35,570 nt of DNA. It comes from Pseudomonadota bacterium (GTDB lineage: Bacteria; Pseudomonadota; Gammaproteobacteria; Xanthomonadales; Xanthomonadaceae). The translations under genes and the position numbers were made by a program. Numbering within the stretch: position 1 is the stretch's first letter; the number at the start of each line of letters is the position of its first letter. The stretch spans positions 1-35,570 of the forward strand of contig JAIUOJ010000018.1 of assembly GCA_020161335.1 (NCBI GenBank), in the 5' to 3' direction. Shown here piece by piece: positions 18,097-28,330 of the stretch. The notes under the pieces are model-generated. The model was not told where the DNA came from and did not search any database. It saw only the letters and a program-made list of their open reading frames with translations.

Positions 18097-18831
18097 ATGC
18101 TCGACATGCGCCAGGTCACCAAGGTCTACCGCACCGAACTCGTCGAAACCCACGCCCTGCGCTCGCTCGACCTGCACGTCGGCGAAGGCGAGTTCGTGGC
18201 CGTCACCGGCCCGTCGGGTTCCGGCAAGACCACGTTCCTCAACATCGCCGGCCTGCTGGAAACCTTCACCGGCGGCGACTACCACCTCGACGGCGTCGAC
18301 GTGAAGGGCCTGAACGACAACCAGCGTTCGCGCCTGCGCAACGAGAAGATCGGCTTCATTTTCCAGAGCTTCAACCTGATCCCCGACCTCAACCTGTTCG
18401 ACAACTGCGACGTGCCGCTGCGCTATCGCGGGATGCCGTCGGGTGAGCGCAAGCTGCGCATCGAGGAAGCGCTGTCGCAGGTGGGCCTGGGCTCGCGCAT
18501 GAAGCACTACCCGGCGGAGCTGTCCGGCGGCCAGCAGCAGCGCGCCGCGATCGCGCGCGCGCTGGCCGGCTCGCCGCGCCTGCTGCTGGCGGACGAACCC
18601 ACCGGCAACCTCGACTCGCAGATGGCGCGCAGCGTGATGGAGCTGCTGGAGGACATCAACGCGCGCGGCACCACGATCGTGATGGTCACCCATGACCCGG
18701 AGCTGGCCGCGCGCGCGCAGCGCAACGTGCACATCGTCGACGGCATGGCCACCGACCTCACCGTCGAGTCGGGCATCGGACGCAGTCGCCCCGCCGCGGC
18801 GGCCGAACCGGCCACGGCGGCGACCGCCTGA
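18097..18831 (+). CDS. MacB-type ABC transporter ATPase
   Basis: 244 residues, cytoplasmic nucleotide-binding subunit that powers the two permeases encoded next. All motifs are present: Walker A GPSGSGKT (38-45), Q90 of the Q-loop in FIFQSFN, signature LSGGQ (142-146), Walker B LLLADE (162-167), D-loop LDS and switch H199 in VTHD. GLLETFTGG after Walker A and the LNDNQRSRLRNEKIGFIFQ stretch are typical of the LolD/MacB/FtsE group rather than importers. A short Ala-rich tail (224-244) extends past the fold. The ATG at 18097 is preceded by AAGGAA at 6 bases; upstream in-frame starts would add a low-complexity lead and are rejected. Confidence 0.94.
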   Translation: MLDMRQVTKVYRTELVETHALRSLDLHVGEGEFVAVTGPSGSGKTTFLNIAGLLETFTGGDYHLDGVDVKGLNDNQRSRLRNEKIGFIFQSFNLIPDLNLFDNCDVPLRYRGMPSGERKLRIEEALSQVGLGSRMKHYPAELSGGQQQRAAIARALAGSPRLLLADEPTGNLDSQMARSVMELLEDINARGTTIVMVTHDPELAARAQRNVHIVDGMATDLTVESGIGRSRPAAAAEPATAATA

Positions 18832-18866
18832 CCGCACCGCGCGACGCGACGACCCACGATGCAGCC

Positions 18867-18884
18867 GGCGGGCCTGGGCCCGCC
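18867..18884. repeat. Hairpin between the ATPase and first permease genes
   Basis: GGCGGGC (18867-18873) and GCCCGCC (18878-18884) form a 7-bp stem with a 4-base loop, just before the GGAG of the permease gene. It may modulate translation or protect the mRNA end. Confidence 0.35.
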
Positions 18885-18899
18885 CCCACGGAGCCTCCC

Positions 18900-20201
18900 A
18901 TGTTCGGCTACTACTTCAACCTCGCCCTGCGCAGCTTCCGGCGCAACAAGGTGCTCACCGCGCTGATGGTGCTGGCGATCGCCCTCGGCATCGGCGCGTG
19001 CATGACCACGCTGACCGTGTTCAAGGTGCTGTCCGGCGACCCGATCCCGCAGAAGAGCGACCAGCTGTTCTACGTGCAGCTCGACCCGGCGAGCGCGCGC
19101 GGCGCGGTGCCCGGCGAGGAGCCGGCGTTCCAGATGACGCGCTACGACTCCGAGGCGCTGCTGCGCGAGAAGCGCGGCGACCGCCAGGCGATGATGACCG
19201 GCGGCGGCGTGTCGATCACCCCGGAACGCGCCGACACCCCGCCGTTCGTGTCGATGGCGCGCTACACCAGCGCCGACTTCTTCCCGATGTTCGACGTGCC
19301 GTTCGCCTACGGCGGCCCGTGGTCGGCCAAGGACGACGCGGCCGAAGCGCGCGTGGTGGTGCTCTCGCGCAAGATGGCCGAGCGCCTGTTCGGCGACGCC
19401 AATGCCGTCGGCCGCTCCGTCCGCCTCGACCAGGCCGACTTCACCGTCGCCGGCGTCATCAACGAATGGCAGCCCTCGCCGCGTTTCTACGACATGGCGC
19501 TGGACCGCTACGGCGAGGCCGACGAGGTGTTCCTGCCCTTCTCCACCGCGGTCTCGCTGAAGATGGGCCGCAACGGCAGCATGGACTGCTGGGGCGACAG
19601 CGAAGGCGACTCCACGGGGCTCAACGTGCCCTGCACGTGGATCCAGTACTGGGTGGAGCTGGGTTCGAAGGAGAAGGCCGATGCCTATCTCAACTACCTC
19701 AACAACTACTCCGACCAGCAGCGCGCCGCCGGTCGCTTCGAGCGCCCGACCAACGTGCGCCTGCGCAACGTGATGGCGCTGCTGGAGTACAACAAGGTGG
19801 TGCCCAGCGACGTGGTGATGCAGCTGTGGCTCGGCTTCGGCTTCCTGCTGGTGTGCCTGCTCAACACCGTGGGCCTGCTGCTGGCCAAGTTCCTGCGCCG
19901 CAGCAGCGAGATCGGCGTGCGCCGTGCGCTGGGCGCCTCGCGCATGGAGATCTTCAAGCAGTGCCTGGTGGAAGCCGGCACGATCGGCCTGGCCGGCGGC
20001 ATCCTCGGCCTCGGCTTCGCCCTGCTCGGCCTGTGGGGCGTGCGCCAGCAGCCGTCGGGCTACGCCGAACTGGCGCACCTGGACCTGTCGATGCTGCTGA
20101 CGACGTTCGCGATCGCGGTCGCCGCCAGCCTGTTCGCGGGCCTGCTGCCGGCGTGGCGCGCGATGCAGGTGACGCCCGCCATCCAGCTCAAATCGCAATG
20201 A
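18900..20201 (+). CDS. FtsX/MacB-type ABC exporter permease 1
   Basis: 433 residues with the four-helix FtsX/MacB topology. One N-terminal helix (about 18-42) is followed by a large periplasmic domain (about 45-305, MacB_PCD type, with RYTSADFFPMFDVPFAYGG) and three C-terminal helices (about 312-335, 355-390 and 398-420). The cytoplasmic loop LRRSSEIGVRRALGAS is the coupling motif that contacts the ATPase. It has no ATPase domain of its own, unlike MacB, and pairs with the ATPase encoded upstream. MacB-type exporters work by mechanotransmission on periplasmic substrates. GGAG precedes the ATG. Confidence 0.93.
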   Translation: MFGYYFNLALRSFRRNKVLTALMVLAIALGIGACMTTLTVFKVLSGDPIPQKSDQLFYVQLDPASARGAVPGEEPAFQMTRYDSEALLREKRGDRQAMMTGGGVSITPERADTPPFVSMARYTSADFFPMFDVPFAYGGPWSAKDDAAEARVVVLSRKMAERLFGDANAVGRSVRLDQADFTVAGVINEWQPSPRFYDMALDRYGEADEVFLPFSTAVSLKMGRNGSMDCWGDSEGDSTGLNVPCTWIQYWVELGSKEKADAYLNYLNNYSDQQRAAGRFERPTNVRLRNVMALLEYNKVVPSDVVMQLWLGFGFLLVCLLNTVGLLLAKFLRRSSEIGVRRALGASRMEIFKQCLVEAGTIGLAGGILGLGFALLGLWGVRQQPSGYAELAHLDLSMLLTTFAIAVAASLFAGLLPAWRAMQVTPAIQLKSQ

Positions 20202-20207
20202 GTCCCG

Positions 20208-20310
20208 CCCCCTCTCCCGCTTGCGGGAGCGGGTTGGGGTGAGGGCTCGTGCCTTCACCGCCCCCCATCCGCCGCTGCGCGCCACCTTCCCCCGCAAGCG
20301 GGAGAAGGGA
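20208..20310. repeat. REP-like palindromic element between permease genes
   Basis: Two palindromic units in opposite orientation. CTCCCGC-TT-GCGGGAG (20214-20229) is followed by GGGTTGGGGTGAGGG, and a second unit contains CCCGCAAGCGGG (20291-20302). A related pair occurs at 28331-28419 in the atp operon. This identifies a dispersed repeat family in the genome. It lies within the operon, between the two permease genes. Confidence 0.6.
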
Positions 20311-20337
20311 GCAAGAAGATCATCCAAGGACACCGCC

Positions 20338-21576
20338 ATGGAAATCCGCCCCATCCTGTCCACGCTGATGCGCCACAAGACGGCCGCCGCGCTGATCGTG
20401 CTGGAGATCGCGCTGACCTGCGCCATCATCTGCAACGCGCTGTTCATGATCGGCGCGCGCATCTCGCAGCTGCGCGAGGTCAGCGGCCTGGCCGAGAACG
20501 AGCTGGTCCGCGTGTACATCACCGGCATCGGCAGCGATGACAATGCCGAAGCACAGACCCGCTCCGACCTGGCTTTGCTGCGTGGCCTGCCCGGCGTCAC
20601 CGGCGCCACGATGATGAACCAGGTGCCGTTCGTGAACTCGTCCTGGAACAGCGGCATCAACCTCAGGCAGGACCAGCAGCAGCCCACCGCCAACGCCACC
20701 GTGTACATGGCCGAGGACAAGTTCGTGGACACGCTGGGCCTGAAGATCGTCGCCGGCCGCGATTTCAACCCGGACGAGTTCGTCGAATTCGAAGCGTTTC
20801 AGGGGGCAGGTCCCGCGCGTGAAGCCGGCATCCCCGCCGCGATCATCACCAGCGCGCTTGCCGAGAAGCTGTTCCCCGGCGAGGACCCGGTCGGCAAGAC
20901 GTTCTACAGCTGGGGCGACGCGCCGATCCGCATCGTCGGCATCGTCGAGCACCTGGTGCGCCCGAGCATGCAGGGCGGGCCGACCCAGCGCGACTACAGC
21001 ATGGTGTTCCCGATCCGCACCCACTACAACGTCGGCGGCAACTACGTGATCCGCACGTCGCCGGAGCGGCGCGACGAGATCATCAAGGCCGCCTCCGACG
21101 CCCTGCGCGGCAACGGCGGCAACCGCATCATCCTCGAGGACGGCACCAAGAGCTTCTCGCAGCTGCGCCACGAGTTCTACCAGCAGGCGCGCTCGATGGC
21201 ATGGCTGCTCGGCGTCGTCTGCATCGGCCTGCTGCTGATCACCGCGCTGGGCATCGTGGGGCTGGCCAGCTTCTGGGTGCAGCAGCGCACCAAGCAGATC
21301 GGCGTGCGCCGCGCGCTGGGCGCGACCAAGGGCCAGATCCTGCGCTACTTCCAGACCGAGAACTTCCTGCTGGCGACCATCGGCATCGTCATCGGCATGA
21401 CCCTGGCCTTCGGCATCAACCAGGTGCTGATGAGCAAGTACGAACTGCCGCGCCTGCCGCTGTACTACCTGCCGATCGGCGCGCTGGCGCTGTGGGTGCT
21501 GGGACAGGTCGCGGTATTCGGGCCCGCGCGGCGTGCCGCCGCGGTGCCGCCGGCGATCGCCACGAGGAGCGTCTAG
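20338..21576 (+). CDS. FtsX/MacB-type ABC exporter permease 2
   Basis: 412 residues, the same topology as the preceding permease but divergent in sequence, so the exporter is likely a heterodimer. The N-terminal helix is at about 15-38, the periplasmic domain at about 40-285, and the three C-terminal helices at about 292-315, 340-365 and 372-400. The coupling loop reads QQRTKQIGVRRALGATKGQI. Periplasmic residues about 148-163 (VEFEAFQGAGPAREAG) use A/T-ending codons unlike the rest of the gene and may be an insert. The ATG at 20338 has AAGGA 8 bases upstream; the frame extends upstream into the REP-like repeat, which I exclude. Confidence 0.92.
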   Translation: MEIRPILSTLMRHKTAAALIVLEIALTCAIICNALFMIGARISQLREVSGLAENELVRVYITGIGSDDNAEAQTRSDLALLRGLPGVTGATMMNQVPFVNSSWNSGINLRQDQQQPTANATVYMAEDKFVDTLGLKIVAGRDFNPDEFVEFEAFQGAGPAREAGIPAAIITSALAEKLFPGEDPVGKTFYSWGDAPIRIVGIVEHLVRPSMQGGPTQRDYSMVFPIRTHYNVGGNYVIRTSPERRDEIIKAASDALRGNGGNRIILEDGTKSFSQLRHEFYQQARSMAWLLGVVCIGLLLITALGIVGLASFWVQQRTKQIGVRRALGATKGQILRYFQTENFLLATIGIVIGMTLAFGINQVLMSKYELPRLPLYYLPIGALALWVLGQVAVFGPARRAAAVPPAIATRSV

Positions 21577-21579
21577 TCG

Positions 21580-22107
21580 ATGCGCCGCGCAGCGCCCGGC
21601 GCCGTTTCGCCATGGACGGCGCTCCTGGCCTGCCTGTTGCTGGCGACGGGCGCGACGACCGTCGCCGCCCGGGATCCGGGCGATGCGGACCTGTTCGAGG
21701 CGCTCAAGGCGCACGACAGCGTGTTCTTCGAGCGCGGGTTCAACCAATGCGACCTCGACTACCTCGAGGGCGCCGTCGACCCGCAGCTGCGCTTCTACCA
21801 CGACCAGGGCGGCTTCCAGGACTACGCCACCTTCCTCGAGAACACGCGCAAGTACATCTGCGCGGACCCCGCGCGCAAGCCGATCCGCAAGGTCGATGCG
21901 GACAGCCTGCAGGTGTTCCCGCTCTACCACGACGGCGTGCTCTACGCCGCGCTCCAGAGCGGCGTGCACCGTTTCTACCTGCGCGAGCCCGGCAAGGACG
22001 ACGTGCTGACCAGTGTCGCGCGCTTCACCCATGTGTACGTGCTCGACGCGGGTCGATGGCGGCTCAAGGAAGTGCTGAGCTACGATCACCACAGTCCCGG
22101 CCCATGA
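21580..22107 (+). CDS. Secreted NTF2-like (DUF4440/SnoaL-type) protein 1
   Basis: 175 residues. It has an N-terminal signal peptide (hydrophobic ALLACLLLATGATTVAA, likely cut near residue 30). The remainder looks like a single NTF2/SnoaL fold: a helix containing FFERGFNQCDLDYLEG, then strand LRFYHDQGGF, and C-terminal strands ending ARFTHVYVLDAGRWRLKEVLS. C57 and C94 are kept in the next protein and could form a periplasmic disulfide. The gene starts 3 bases after the permease stop, so it belongs to the exporter operon. Catalytic or binding roles in this fold vary too widely to name one. Confidence 0.82.
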   Translation: MRRAAPGAVSPWTALLACLLLATGATTVAARDPGDADLFEALKAHDSVFFERGFNQCDLDYLEGAVDPQLRFYHDQGGFQDYATFLENTRKYICADPARKPIRKVDADSLQVFPLYHDGVLYAALQSGVHRFYLREPGKDDVLTSVARFTHVYVLDAGRWRLKEVLSYDHHSPGP

Positions 22108-22142
22108 CTCCCGCGCGCCGCCCGACCTTCCTGGAGACCCCC

Positions 22143-22628
22143 ATGCGTGCCTGCACGATTGCCTTCGCCGCCCTGCTGGCCGCCAGCGCGTTCGCACGCG
22201 CCGCGGAGCCGCCGGCGCAACCCGGGCCGGACAGCGAGCTCTACCGCGCCGTCGCCGCGCTGGATACGCAGTTGTTCGATGCCTACAACCGCTGCGACCT
22301 CGACGCGTTCCGGGCCCTGCTTGCCGACGACCTCGAGTTCTACCACGACCAGGGTGGGCTGATGCTCGGCGCGGACGCGGTCACCGACGCCACGCGCAAG
22401 TACATCTGCGGCAAGGTGCGGCGCGAGCTGGTGCCGGGCACGCTGGAAGTCGACAAGATCGAAGGCTACGGCGCGATCGAGCTGGGCACGCACCGCTTCT
22501 GCGAACTCGAGGGCGACCACTGCATGGGCATCGCGCGCTTCGTGCAGGTGTGGAAGCGCGATGGCGACACCTGGAAGGCCACGCGCATCATCAGCTTCGG
22601 CCACCGGCCGCTGGACGGGAACGAATAG
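22143..22628 (+). CDS. Secreted NTF2-like (DUF4440/SnoaL-type) protein 2
   Basis: 161 residues with a signal peptide (CTIAFAALLAASAFARA, cut near residue 20). It is clearly related to the preceding protein: CDLD-x-F/Y, FYHDQGG, RKYIC and a final ARF-x-x-V-W/Y strand occur in the same order. C51 and C89 align with C57 and C94 of protein 1; C120 and C127 are extra. The pair looks like an old tandem duplication. TGGAG precedes the ATG at 22143. An overlapping ATG at 22104 would share ATGA with the previous stop but would spoil the signal peptide, so it is less likely. Confidence 0.82.
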   Translation: MRACTIAFAALLAASAFARAAEPPAQPGPDSELYRAVAALDTQLFDAYNRCDLDAFRALLADDLEFYHDQGGLMLGADAVTDATRKYICGKVRRELVPGTLEVDKIEGYGAIELGTHRFCELEGDHCMGIARFVQVWKRDGDTWKATRIISFGHRPLDGNE

Positions 22629-22667
22629 GCGTTACGATTGCCGACCCGACCGCATTCGCCCGGCCAC

Positions 22668-24020
<1,353 letters not shown>

Positions 24021-24033
24021 GGCCCCGGGGCGC

Positions 24034-25356
24034 ATGCGCATCCTTCGCGTCCTGCCGCTGGCGATCCGCATGTTCGGGCTGACCGTGCTCGGCATCGCCG
24101 CCACCGCCGCGGGCACTGCCGTGCTGGCGCAATGGCTCGCGCCGTGGATCGCCGCGCTGGCGGCCACGCTCGTGGTCGGCACGACCATGGGCATCGTGGT
24201 CTGGCGCACCTTCGTGCCCTTGCGCGCGCTGTTCCGCGCACTCGCCGGCACCGTCGCCGGCTATCGCGACGGCGATTTCAGCTTCGGCATCACCTGGGAC
24301 AAGTACGGCGACCTGATCGAACTGGTCGATGCGCACAACGCGCTCGGCAACGCCCTGCGCGAACAGCGACAGGGGCTGGTGCAGCGCGAACTGCTGCTCG
24401 ACACCATGGTGCAGAACACCCCGGTGGCGATGCTCCTGCTCGACGCCGGGCGCCACGTGGTGCTGGGCAACCTCGCCGCGCGCAAGATGATGGGCGACGG
24501 CCGCAAGATCGAGGGCCATGCGCTGGACGACCTGCTCGCCGGCGCGCCGGCCGCCGTGGGCGAGGCGTTCGCGCGCGGCGGCGACGGCATGTTCACCGTG
24601 AGCGACGAGGACCACGAGGAGATCTACCACCTCGCGCGGCGCATGTTCCGCCTCAATGGCCGCCAGCACGAGCTGGTGCTGGTGCGGCGCATGACCACCG
24701 AACTGCGGCGCCAGGAAGTGCAGACCTGGAAGAAGGTGATCCGGGTGATCAGCCACGAACTCAACAATTCGCTGGCGCCAATCGCCTCGCTCGCGCACTC
24801 GGGCCTGGAACTGCTGCGGCGCGGCCAGCACGAGAAACTGCCGATCGCGCTGTCCACGATCGAGGAACGCGCACGCCATCTCGAGGGCTTCCTGCGCGAC
24901 TACGCGCGCTTCGCCAAGCTGCCGACACCGCGCGCCGAGCCGGTGCACCTGCCACGCTTCATCGAAAAGCTGCGCACCCAGGTCGACTTCGCCATCGACG
25001 GGACGATCCCCGACCAGTCCCTGCGTTTCGACCCGGCGCAGTTCGAGCAGGCGCTGCTGAACCTGCTCAAGAACGCGCACGAGTCCGGTTCCTCGCCGGA
25101 CGCGGTGTCGATGGCGGCACGGCGGATCGCCGATGGCTGGCGGATCGACGTGCTCGATCGCGGCACCGGCATGAACGAATCGGTGCTGGCCAATGCCCTG
25201 CTGCCGTTCTATTCGACCAAGCGCAGCGGTACCGGCCTGGGCCTGGCGCTGGCGCGCGAGATCGCCGAAGCGCACGGCGGGCGGATTGCCCTGCTCAACC
25301 GCGACGGCGGCGGGCTGTGCGTGTCGCTGGTGCTGCCGGGCCAAGTGCAACCCTGA
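24034..25356 (+). CDS. Sensor histidine kinase of the exporter two-component system
   Basis: 440 residues, inner membrane. Two close helices (about 11-33 and 36-58) with a tiny periplasmic turn suggest sensing in or near the membrane, as in intramembrane-sensing kinases that watch ABC exporters. A HAMP-like link and a PAS-like domain (about 120-215) precede HisKA with H241 in VISHELNNSLAPI, the NtrY/NtrB-like version of the H-box. The ATPase has N347 in LLNLLKNAHE, DRGTGM (375-380) and GTGLGLA (399-405). The start is 13 bases after the regulator stop. Phosphotransfer to the regulator encoded upstream is expected. Confidence 0.93.
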   Translation: MRILRVLPLAIRMFGLTVLGIAATAAGTAVLAQWLAPWIAALAATLVVGTTMGIVVWRTFVPLRALFRALAGTVAGYRDGDFSFGITWDKYGDLIELVDAHNALGNALREQRQGLVQRELLLDTMVQNTPVAMLLLDAGRHVVLGNLAARKMMGDGRKIEGHALDDLLAGAPAAVGEAFARGGDGMFTVSDEDHEEIYHLARRMFRLNGRQHELVLVRRMTTELRRQEVQTWKKVIRVISHELNNSLAPIASLAHSGLELLRRGQHEKLPIALSTIEERARHLEGFLRDYARFAKLPTPRAEPVHLPRFIEKLRTQVDFAIDGTIPDQSLRFDPAQFEQALLNLLKNAHESGSSPDAVSMAARRIADGWRIDVLDRGTGMNESVLANALLPFYSTKRSGTGLGLALAREIAEAHGGRIALLNRDGGGLCVSLVLPGQVQP

Positions 25357-25671
25357 GCCGCCGGCGGGAAAAACGCGTCCCCACGCGCAACGGGAACCAC
25401 GCGCACGCGGCGCACGCCCAGCCTCCAGGCACACCTTCCACGCGTGTTGCGTTCGAATCCAGCCGCAATGCCGTCACTCCGGCGAAAGCCGGCAGCGCTT
25501 TTCAACAGACGGAACGTCTGGTCATCCCGTCGCATCGGAGCACATCGCGAGCTGCCACATGGATCGCGGCGTTCGCCGGGATGACGGACGCAAAGCCGGG
25601 GTCTAAAAACCGGAGCCAGGTTCGACTTTCCCGGGGAAACCCAAACCTGACCGTTGCGGTCCCTGCGGTCC
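25357..25671. repeat. Gene-free region filled with inverted repeats
   Basis: This 315-base gap between two convergent genes holds at least three palindromic elements. CCGTCACTCCGGCGAAAGCC (25471-25490) pairs with the inverted copy at 25568-25587 (17 of 20 bases), like the widespread CCGGCGAAAGCCGG-type repeats. CAGACG-GAA-CGTCTG is a short hairpin at 25506-25520. An imperfect palindrome at 25617-25649 runs from CAGGTT through TTTCCCGGGGAAA to AACCTG, 23 bases before the glmU stop, and may end glmU transcription. No coding potential was seen. Confidence 0.6.
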
Positions 25672-27045
25672 TCACGCCTTCGGCTTCTTCACCGGCCTTT
25701 TCCAGCCATCGATCGTCACCTGGCGCGCGCGCGCCACGGTCAGCTTGCCCTCGGGCGCATCGACGCCGATCACCGAGCCCGCACCGATGGTGGCGTCCCG
25801 GCCGATCCCGACCGGCGCCACCAGCGCCGAGTTCGAGCCGATGAAAGCGCCATCACCGATCGTCGTGGTCGACTTGTTCGCGCCGTCGTAGTTGCAGGTG
25901 ATGGTGCCGGCGCCGATGTTGACCTTCGCGCCGACCACGGCGTCGCCGAGATAGGTCAGGTGGTTGGCCTTGCTGCCGACGCCCAGCACCGCATTCTTGG
26001 TTTCCACGAAGTTGCCGACATGCACGCCGTCGGCCAGCACCGTGCCCGGGCGCAGCCGCGCGAACGGGCCGATGACCACGGCGCCTTCGGCGCGCGCACC
26101 CTCGAGGTCGCAGTGCGCGCGCACTTCGGTGCCGGCGGCCAGCACGACGTCCTTCAGGCGCGTGAACGGGCCGATGTGCACGCCGTCGCCCAGTTCGACC
26201 CGGCCCTCGAACACCACGTCGACGTCGATCTCCACGTCCTGCCCGACGATGACCTCGCCACGCACGTCGATCCGCGCCGGGTCGGCGAAGCGCGCACCCT
26301 GCACGCACAACGCGCGCACCGCCCGCGCCTGGTAGGCGCGCTCCAGCCGCGCCAGTTGCCACGGGTCGTTCGCGCCTTCGGTTTCCTGCGCATCGTCGAC
26401 CTCGACGATCTCGGCGGCGGTGAAGTCGCCCGCGGCCATGCCGGCCACGTCGGTCAGGTAGTACTCGCCCTGCGCATTGTCGTTCGACAGCCGCGACAGC
26501 CAGCCCTTCAGCGCCACCGCGTCGGCCGCGATCACGCCGGTATTGACCATGCGGATCGCCCGTTGCTCGCGGTTGGCGTCTTTTTCCTCGACCACGGCGG
26601 CCACGCGGCCCTCGGCGTCGCGCAGGATGCGGCCGTAACCGGTGGGATCGTCGAGTTCGGTCACCAGCAGCGCGAGTCGTCCATCGGTGGCCAGCAGGCG
26701 ACGCAGCGAGTCCACGGTGAACAGCGGCGCATCGCCGTACATCACCAGCACGCGCGCGTCGTCCGGCACGCCCGGCATCGCCTGCTGCACGGCGTGGCCG
26801 GTACCCAGCTGGCGCGCCTGCTCGGCCCAGGCCAGGTCCGGCTGGTCGGCGAACGCCGCGCGCACCTGGTCGCCGCCGTGGCCGTAGACGATGTGGATCC
26901 CGGCCGGGTCGAGTGCGCGTGCGGTCGCGATGACATGCGCCAGCATCGGCCGCCCCGCGACCTTTTGCAGCACCTTGGGCAGCCTCGACTTCATGCGCTT
27001 GCCCTCGCCGGCGGCGAGGATCACGACGTGCAGGGGCTTGCTCAT
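25672..27045 (-). CDS. glmU: Bifunctional GlmU (uridyltransferase/acetyltransferase)
   Basis: 457 residues, cytoplasmic. The N-terminal domain (about 1-228) is the pyrophosphorylase that makes UDP-GlcNAc: [17 protein letters not shown] (10-26), YGDAPL and GEYYLTDV are its signatures. The C-terminal left-handed beta helix (about 250-440) acetylates glucosamine-1-phosphate with acetyl-CoA and shows hexapeptide repeats, HLTYLGDA and the [13 protein letters not shown] catalytic stretch. The end is basic (KRPVKKPKA). The ATG at 27045 is preferred over one 8 codons upstream because GGA precedes it and family members start at [13 protein letters not shown]. With glmS, also in this window, it covers the route to UDP-GlcNAc except GlmM. 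Convergent with the kinase gene at 25356. Confidence 0.97.
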   Translation of the reverse strand: MSKPLHVVILAAGEGKRMKSRLPKVLQKVAGRPMLAHVIATARALDPAGIHIVYGHGGDQVRAAFADQPDLAWAEQARQLGTGHAVQQAMPGVPDDARVLVMYGDAPLFTVDSLRRLLATDGRLALLVTELDDPTGYGRILRDAEGRVAAVVEEKDANREQRAIRMVNTGVIAADAVALKGWLSRLSNDNAQGEYYLTDVAGMAAGDFTAAEIVEVDDAQETEGANDPWQLARLERAYQARAVRALCVQGARFADPARIDVRGEVIVGQDVEIDVDVVFEGRVELGDGVHIGPFTRLKDVVLAAGTEVRAHCDLEGARAEGAVVIGPFARLRPGTVLADGVHVGNFVETKNAVLGVGSKANHLTYLGDAVVGAKVNIGAGTITCNYDGANKSTTTIGDGAFIGSNSALVAPVGIGRDATIGAGSVIGVDAPEGKLTVARARQVTIDGWKRPVKKPKA

Positions 27046-27072
27046 GACGGTTCCGGCGTGGGTGACCACGTG

Positions 27073-27078
27073 ATTCTA
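27073..27078 (-). promoter_or_regulatory. Possible -10 box of glmU
   Basis: TAGAAT on the minus strand, 28 bases before the glmU start. A good -35 box is not seen 16-18 bp upstream. Confidence 0.3.
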
Positions 27079-27218
27079 AGGCCAGCGACCGCGGCCGCCG
27101 CATTGACCGCCAGCGACGGTGGCGGCAGGCATGCGGCATTCACTCCGCCGGGCTTACGATGGCGCCCGATGACCACGCCCTGCTCCCTCACCCGCCCGCG
27201 TCCAGTGGGCAGCCTGCG

Positions 27219-27602
27219 ATGAGCCTGCGCAGGCAGGGCAGCCGCTACCTCGTCGTCGGCGGCCTGCAGTGGCTGCTCGACTGGGCGGTGATGGTGGCGC
27301 TGTCGCACCTGGGTATGGCGGTCGCCGCCGCCAATGTCTCCGGCCGCGTCAGCGGCGCGCTGCTGGGCTACTGGCTGAACGGGAAGGTGACGTTCGCAGA
27401 CGGTGGCGTGGTCCTGGGGCCGACGCAGTTCCGCCGCTTCGCGGTGATGTGGCTGTGCACCACCGCGGCCAGCACGCTCGCAGTGGCGGGCATCGACGGG
27501 GCGCTCGGCCTGGCGTACGCCTGGCTGGCCAAGCCGCTGGTCGAGATCCTCCTCGGGGTGGTCGGCTTCGTCGCCTCTCGGCACTGGGTGTACAAACCCT
27601 AG
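27219..27602 (+). CDS. GtrA-like membrane protein
   Basis: 127 residues with four predicted membrane helices (about 8-28, 33-52, 68-92 and 97-120), the GtrA/DPMS-accessory fold. Family marks are the opening RYLVVGGLQWLLDW, the NVSGRVSGALLGYWLNGKVTF stretch between helices 2 and 3, and the ending VGFVASRHWVYK. Members flip or help transfer lipid-linked sugars, for example in O-antigen glucosylation; no glycosyltransferase gene is beside it, so the partner is unknown. The ATG at 27219 is chosen because the fold begins there; one at 27159 would add a 20-residue polar lead. Convergent with atpC and divergent from glmU. Confidence 0.85.
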   Translation: MSLRRQGSRYLVVGGLQWLLDWAVMVALSHLGMAVAAANVSGRVSGALLGYWLNGKVTFADGGVVLGPTQFRRFAVMWLCTTAASTLAVAGIDGALGLAYAWLAKPLVEILLGVVGFVASRHWVYKP

Positions 27603-27838
27603 CCCGGCCTCCACGGACGCGAGAACGCCGCACCGCGAGACACGCCAGTCCATGCGCGCGCTTGGCGCAACGCCGCGCGCGATGCGCTGGCAGATACCGG
27701 CAACGCGGGCTCCGGCAACAGCGGGAACACAAGCCCGAGGCTGCGCCGCGAGACCCTTCAAGCCTTGTCGCAGTGGCACGCGCCGCCGCGCGTGATCCCT
27801 TTTCGGATGCCGGGAATCAAGCCTTCCGGCCCACACGA

Positions 27839-27862
27839 GAACGCCGGCATGCGCCGGCGTTC
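27839..27862 (-). terminator. Strong hairpin after atpC
   Basis: GAACGCCGGC (27839-27848) and GCCGGCGTTC (27853-27862) form a perfect 10-bp stem with a 4-base loop, 26 bases after the atpC stop. It is probably the end of the atp operon, although no T-run follows. The rest of 27603-27887 shows nothing clear. Confidence 0.6.
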
Positions 27863-27887
27863 CCAGGACAACGCGGTGAGACCCGGT

Positions 27888-28310
27888 TCAGTGCTTGAGG
27901 TTCTTGCGCAGCCGCTCGAGCGCCTGCAGCTGCGCCAGCGACTCGGCCAGCTTGGCCTGCGCCTCGGCGACTTCCATCGCCTCGCCGCGGCCGGCGAGGA
28001 TGCGCTCGGCTTCTTCCTTCGCCGCGCGCACCTTGGCCTCGTCGATGTCGTCGGCGCGGATCGCGGTGTCGGCGAGGATCGTCACCACCTGCGGCTGCAC
28101 CTCGAGGATGCCGCCGCCGATGGCGAAGTCGAGCACGCTGCCGTCGGGCCGCGTGACCACGACCTTGCCGGGCTTGAGCCGGGTGATCAGCGGCGCGTGG
28201 CGCGGCGCGATGCCGAGCTCGCCCAGTTCGCCGGTGGCGACGACCAGCGTCGCTTCGCCCTGGAAGATCTCGGCTTCGGCACTCACGATGTCGCAGCGGA
28301 TGGTACTCAT
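27888..28310 (-). CDS. atpC: ATP synthase F1 subunit epsilon
   Basis: 140 residues, the central-stalk subunit that couples rotation to catalysis and can inhibit ATP hydrolysis. The N-terminal beta sandwich (about 1-85, with [19 protein letters not shown]) and the C-terminal helical hairpin (about 90-140) are both present. It opens [18 protein letters not shown]. Last gene of the operon, 115 bases after atpD, with a REP-like repeat in the gap. Confidence 0.97.
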   Translation of the reverse strand: MSTIRCDIVSAEAEIFQGEATLVVATGELGELGIAPRHAPLITRLKPGKVVVTRPDGSVLDFAIGGGILEVQPQVVTILADTAIRADDIDEAKVRAAKEEAERILAGRGEAMEVAEAQAKLAESLAQLQALERLRKNLKH

Positions 28311-28330
28311 GACGCGCTTCTCTTCCGTTT

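Noticed and set aside
27603-27838. Plus-strand open frame continuing past the GtrA stop
   Set aside because: No start with a ribosome-binding site, atypical composition and no recognisable protein.
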